A stretch of 64,000 nucleotides of DNA from Azorinus chamasolen (taxonomy: Eukaryota; Mollusca; Bivalvia; Cardiida; Solecurtidae): assembly GCA_963576725.1 (NCBI GenBank), contig OY755241.1:60137071-60201070 (forward strand), read 5' to 3'. A program made the position numbers and the translations under genes. Shown here one piece after another: positions 59,976 to 64,000 of the stretch. Every line of letters starts with the position of its first letter. Within the stretch, counting starts at the first letter, position 1. The notes under the pieces are model-generated. The model was not told where the DNA came from. It did not search any database and worked only from the letters and a program-made list of their open reading frames with translations.

Positions 59976-60184
59976 GTAAAATTGACTACGCATGTCATAA
60001 CTGTAAAGACAAAATACCCCTTCATTTAGGATGGGCAACAACTATCCACAAATGCCAAGGTAGGACAATTGGAGATGGAGAACCAAACATATACATTGTT
60101 ATCCATCTAAGTACAAAACAGCTGGAATTAAGAATACCTTGTGCTTTATTTGTTGCTCTTTCCCAGAGCGAAGTCATCTGGTAA
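59976..60184 (+). pseudogene. Helitron PIF1 helicase, C-terminal part
   Basis: Open frame CKIDYACHNCKDKIPLHL then GWATTIHKCQGRTIG and FVALSQSEVIW, the last helicase motifs of PIF1-like Helitron proteins. It continues in frame from VPIPT before 52973 once both retrotransposon insertions and their duplications are set aside. This establishes that 50.8-53.0 and 60.0-60.2 kb are one element. Confidence 0.85.
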
Positions 60185-60189
60185 TGATA

Positions 60190-60640
60190 CAAAATGCCCA
60201 AAATTCATTTGGCACTCATCACATTTAGTCAAACAATACTTTTTCTATTGTTAAGACACCTACAACAGAAGCTCAAACAAAATGACGTAAACATGTTGTA
60301 CAGCACTGCAAGTACAACCAAATAAAAATATAAACTTCATAAAGATCTTACCTTCAATAATGAATTTCAATGTGAATAATAATGTACTCATGTTTTACAT
60401 CTATCACATTTTAATTCAATTTATGAAATATGGTTGATATGTCTTTAAGGTTAAAAGTAAACTGTTAACTAGAAATGTGTTCATAGGGCACTGCTGCCAC
60501 CATATCAGAATTTTTGTCACAAAGTACAGGTCATAATCATGTATGCAACAACTGAAGTGATTGACATGGCTATCGAACTTCAAGATATAATTGCCACAAA
60601 CATGTGTGTAAAGCTTGGTGAGAAATGGACAAATACTTTC
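60190..60640. other. Unassigned, probably Helitron 3' region
   Basis: AT-rich, no CTRR plus hairpin terminus recognised. Confidence 0.35.
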
Positions 60641-60722
60641 CAAGAAAGTGAGCAAGTTGCGTTTTAAGGCACTGTGAATATAAATAGGTCATATAACGCC
60701 AATAAAGAAAGAAAGAGCCGGG
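60641..60722 (-). mobile_element. Retroposon 3' tail, third family
   Basis: AGTGAGCAAGTTGCGTTTTA AGGCACTGTG ... AATAGGTCATATAACGCCAA TAAAG. Same layout as the two non-LTR 3' ends ((GTGA) tail, GTTTTACGGC, GGTCATATAGCGCC) but diverged. Confidence 0.6.
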
Positions 60723-60970
60723 TCAGATTCCAGATGCACGCACGTACGTACAAGGGCAACTGTATATGCCAATAAACATTTGTGAATGTTAATATTTTCA
60801 GAATTGAGTATTCTCATAATTACAGATTCTATAGGAACCTGGATAAATATATTGAAAAGTATGCCATAGATCAACAGAGTGTCCATGTCTTAGCTATGCC
60901 AGGGACAGGAATAAAAAGAATCCAAAGTTTCATTTAACACGCTAATGTTAGAAATATATTTATTGCAGCT

Positions 60971-61192
60971 ATGAAACTCAACACACAGAATGTCACTGAA
61001 CTTATTTATGATAACAGTACTAGTGCAAATTCAATTATATCCTCTTTGCAAAAATTAAATCAATACATTCAAAGTAGAACTATTTGCAAATTTGTTTTAA
61101 TCCCTCCTGTCTCAATTTCTAAGTTTAATTCCGACACATCAAGTGATCGTCAAAATGGTATATGCGCCAGAAACAAAAACAATTGTAAATAA
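60971..61192 (+). CDS. Hypothetical 73-codon frame
   Basis: MKLNTQNVTELIYDNSTSAN ... ICKFVLIPPVSISKFN ... DRQNGICARNKNNCK. Protein-like, preceded by TTTATTGCAG, which resembles a splice acceptor. Not recognised. It may be part of the Helitron accessory region or a host exon. Confidence 0.25.
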   Translation: MKLNTQNVTELIYDNSTSANSIISSLQKLNQYIQSRTICKFVLIPPVSISKFNSDTSSDRQNGICARNKNNCK

Positions 61193-61537
61193 ATGATGCC
61201 ATTAAAATTTCAAGACATCTACAGAAATTACGCATGACTTGGTTTCTGTTTTTTTTAGCATTGGTTTATTGATGAATTTAGGTAAGTTGTTAGTTATGTC
61301 TATTCTGTGAAGTTGGTCATTTCAATTTTTAACTCGGTGACTCTAGCTTCAGCAAAGACAACGCATTGAAAGTGCACCGATAAAAAGTTCCAAAAAACTT
61401 TCAATTTGAGAAACTCATGGTCTTCTCACAGTTACCTTACTTAGATTATATTTATTACTTCTGGGTTTATAGACCAAGCCTTCATGAAACATGATGTGTA
61501 GGTCATACGTAGATATAGGCGATTTGTTTTATTAAAG

Positions 61538-61621
61538 CTACTATGGTGCAGCTCTTACAGGAGCCGAAACACTTTACTGCAGATTCCCACTGCCAGAAGG
61601 AAGTTTCACAAGGGAAAGCGT
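61538..61621 (+). CDS. Candidate 84-bp internal exon
   Basis: TTTGTTTTATTAAAG acceptor, 84 bp without a stop in any forward frame, then GT|GTAAGT donor at 61622. 84 is a multiple of three. Possible readings include YYGAALTGAETLYCRFPLPE and TMVQLLQEPKHFTADSHCQK; the correct frame is unknown. No family recognised. Confidence 0.35.
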
Positions 61622-61854
61622 GTAAGTATTAGTATCTTTCAGAACGCACTGATTTTCCTTTATTTGAAATAATAAAAAAAACATTATACCAGAAACAACA
61701 TTTCCGACTGTTTGAAGGCATATTCCAGTTTGAGGGTCTCCAACATTAAACCATTTTTACTTTCAAAGATCTGGAGACATGTTGACATACTTACACCATC
61801 GAACATTCTTCGAAAGCCCTAAAAACGGCGCTGCCTGTGAAATACACCACCAAA

Positions 61855-62115
61855 ATCTCTACGACTCCATTATAATCCCTTTGCAAACAGGGTAGAATTC
61901 TATCATTATAATCCCTTTGCAAACAGGGTAGAATTCTATCAGATATTCTCTATCAGGCAACCTCTATAAGAACCATATAATTATGTCTGCTTTACTTGTT
62001 TATGTCTTCTAAATTACGGTGGTTACATATTTCTGTTTTCCTATGCGTTCATTCAAATTTATTATCACGGCCATTATTTATTACATGAATATTACTTGGG
62101 TATAAAGTTAATACT
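61855..62115. mobile_element. palB-like remnant with a duplicated 43-bp arm
   Basis: ATTATAATCCCTTTGCAAAC AGGGTAGAATTCTATC occurs twice in tandem (61869-61945). Then GGCAACCTCTATAAGAACC and the palB-prime flank to TTACTTGGGTATAAAGTTAA. Confidence 0.5.
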
Positions 62116-62514
62116 AAATATCATTTAATGTTTGTTAATAGTTTTGTGTAATTGAAACAATGTAAATTAACAATAATAGTTGTGTGGCTTATTACATCTC
62201 TTTAACAAGAAGATGCATTATAAACATTATCTATAAACTAACTGCAAATATATAGTACAATTCCTACAGACTAATAAGCAGGCCGTGTTATCAAGAACCT
62301 GCCAAATTTCCATTAGGTAAAAAGAAAGTTTCAGGAAGGTTACTGATGAAATATCATTTTATAAGGCTATTTAACCCAAAACTAAACATAGTTTAAATAA
62401 ATAACGTCATTTGACACCGTCTTTATGATGTCGTTACCAAGTAACGCCATTGTTATATATGTATTCTCCTGATTGGTGAAAACGAAACTGGTTGGGAATA
62501 GAAATGTAAAGTTA

Positions 62515-63050
62515 CACTAGTGGTGTCAGTTTACACTAGTGGTGTCAGTTTATCTTTTTAATATTCAAACATTTATCTCCCTTTACAGTAGATAGTTACC
62601 ATCTTTACACGCCTTTTTTTAAAAAATCTAATGGGGAGAAGATCGCCAGATACATATTCATCTAGATTCATGAACAGTGTACACACCTAGATCATTTGAA
62701 ACATTCTTAAATGCTTTCAAATGGGGAGAAGATCGCCTGATACCTATTCGTCTAGATTCATGAAGTGTTTCAGCTAGGCTAGAAAAATAAAAATAATCAT
62801 ACAAATATTCAAACCCTGAATGCCATTAGTGTCTGATTCAAACATTTGTCTCCCTTTAAATAGAGTTACAACCCTTATAGGAAGTGAGTGAGTGACGTAC
62901 GGACGTCGACGTCATAACACTTTAAACTGCGCCTGGTGTGGTGAAACGCGTCGCACATTCTTAAAGCCATATAACATCATTTAGTCTGTTAAGATAGATA
63001 TTAAACATTTTAAAGCCATATAACATCATTTAGTCTTCTTCTAACACACA
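62515..63050. repeat. Cluster of short local duplications
   Basis: Three pairs: ACACTAGTGGTGTCAGTTT twice at 62513-62550; ATGGGGAGAAGATCGCC ... TCTAGATTCATGAA at 62630 and 62720; AAAGCCATATAACATCATTT AGTCT at 62964 and 63010. No element recognised around them. Confidence 0.75.
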
Positions 63051-63225
63051 CATATAGAAGAAAACTTAAGTTACCACTGACGAGACGTTTGTCGAAACAT
63101 GTTTGGTTTATTATTAGTTTAAATTAAATTTATAAGAAACAGAGGCGTGTTAAGTTGACATCTTTTTTCCTACTGGAGTCGGTCCGGCTTAAATTCTTTC
63201 ATATATATCGCTTTCATTGTTAGAA

Positions 63226-63330
63226 ATGAACTTGTTGGTCTTAACAGAGCTGAGTAAAGGGTCGAGCGCGGGAGATCAGGCAGACATCTTGGATGCTGTA
63301 GAGTTGATTAGAAAACAAGTGAATAATTAA
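63226..63330 (+). CDS. Small 34-codon frame, possible terminal exon
   Basis: MNLLVLTELSKGSSAGDQAD ILDAVELIRKQVNN then stop. Balanced, helical, protein-like composition in AT-rich DNA. Preceded by TCATTGTTAG, a weak acceptor. Could be the last exon of a gene containing the 61538 exon. Not recognised. Confidence 0.3.
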   Translation: MNLLVLTELSKGSSAGDQADILDAVELIRKQVNN

Positions 63331-63447
63331 ATTGAATTCTGAGACTTCCTCAATACTGGTAAGTATGCTAGTTTCAGGTTTTAATGATCGAATTCGCTGT
63401 CACAGTTTGTTTTCAATCGATTTACTTACAAAATATAGTTTTGTATT

Positions 63448-63525
63448 TATGCAGAGTGAGCGAATTGGGTTTGATTGCAATGACCCTGAAAAGGTCATAT
63501 AGCGCCGATGAATGATGATGTGGCA
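63448..63525 (-). mobile_element. Retroposon 3' tail, fourth family
   Basis: GAGTGAGCGAATTGGGTTTG ... AAAAGGTCATATAGCGCCGA TGAATGATG. Again a GAGTGAG start and GGTCATATAGCGCC, without the GTTTTACGGC block intact. Confidence 0.5.
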
Positions 63526-63529
63526 TGAT

Positions 63530-64000
63530 TTTGCTAACCTCATGGGATCAAAACCACCGACCTGCCTAAATAGCTTATCTAGACTACGCTGTACACCGAT
63601 ATTCAACCTACTCATCTACTCTATTCTACTATACTGAAACTGCTGTAAACGTTACGGGAATCTTTTGGCTTAGTTCTAGTTTGCGTATTTAGCGAATCCT
63701 CTTGCTAATCTATATATATTACTCGTTTTACATATACACAGCTTGGCGTATGTGCCGCCAACACCCCAAAAGAGTTGGGTGTTCTCCTTAATGGAATTGA
63801 CAATGCCATATTCCATGTCGAAGACAATAGGTAAACCTTTGAAAGGCTTGATCAATGAAGTATAAAGGCGCCGTGTGTTTCCTGCAGTTTTCTTCCATAG
63901 ATTAAAACATGCCTGCCAATAATGGATTTTTCCCGAGTTTGTTGTGGAAATCCCAATACAGAATTAGACGTAGTTGTATTTATGGTGCATTTAAGACAGT
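63530..64000. other. Unassigned window end
   Basis: No recognisable gene or repeat; possible host sequence continues past the window. Confidence 0.3.

Overview
The window is animal nuclear DNA: AT-rich, intron-like, with no dense coding, and almost entirely built from transposable elements. The repeat types (I/Nimbus-like non-LTR retrotransposons with RNase H, BEL/Pao LTR elements, RepHel Helitrons, tandem-repeat elements starting ACAAGAGGGCC and ending GGTGAGCTAAAAA, very abundant hairpin MITEs) point to a marine mollusc, most likely a bivalve clam. That assignment is inference from repeat style. No host gene can be named; a few candidate exons and one candidate promoter are listed.

The first 31 kb is a nested thicket of short palindromic elements. 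Local names are used here. palA, palB, palC, palE, palF and palG begin TTAACCC or TTAACTC and end GGGTTAA or GAGTTAA, so TTAA is the inferred target site. palD begins CAGTARAACC, ends GGTTYTACTG and sits between TA dinucleotides. All carry an internal hairpin of about 50-70 bp. Several insert into one another: palC in palD at 22.0 kb and 21.0 kb, palE in palA at 5.2 kb, palC in palA at 6.6 kb, palB in palD at 20.7 kb. These nests leave readable empty sites and date the families relative to each other. A 114-bp satellite (4.0-5.2 kb), a 16-bp minisatellite (18 kb), a 73-bp-arm foldback (18.5 kb), an internally deleted BEL/Pao element (19.2-20.7 kb) and a mariner-like MITE (7.9 kb) lie among them. 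Repeated exon-like blocks on the minus strand at 10.0, 10.7, 11.7-12.4, 15.5, 16.1 and 16.4 kb may be remnants of a duplicated-exon host gene.

From 31 to 48 kb there are three related element families (called L, M, N here). They share a 5' ACAAGA, a 3' ACAATA plus hairpin plus TAAAAA, and an internal inverted repeat linking both ends, an arrangement recalling Helentron-type non-autonomous elements. The same stretch has a hAT transposase C-terminal remnant (33.4 kb), a candidate TATA/CRE promoter with a short first exon (37.3 kb), a 1-kb GT-rich minisatellite with a higher-order repeat (41 kb), a 5'-truncated second non-LTR family (43-44.5 kb) and an OTU-protease-like remnant (46.2 kb).

From 49 to 60.2 kb a decayed RepHel Helitron is split inside its PIF1 helicase. 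A 5'-truncated copy of an I-clade-like retrotransposon entered first (52.97-54.32 kb), itself interrupted by a fragment of a second non-LTR family. Ten bases away a full-length 5.6-kb copy then entered (54.34-59.97 kb) with a perfect 11-bp target duplication and two intact ORFs: ORF1, 423 aa with zinc knuckles, and ORF2, 1224 aa with endonuclease, reverse transcriptase and RNase H. This copy looks recent and possibly active. The last 4 kb holds retroposon tails, a palB remnant and two small exon-like ORFs.
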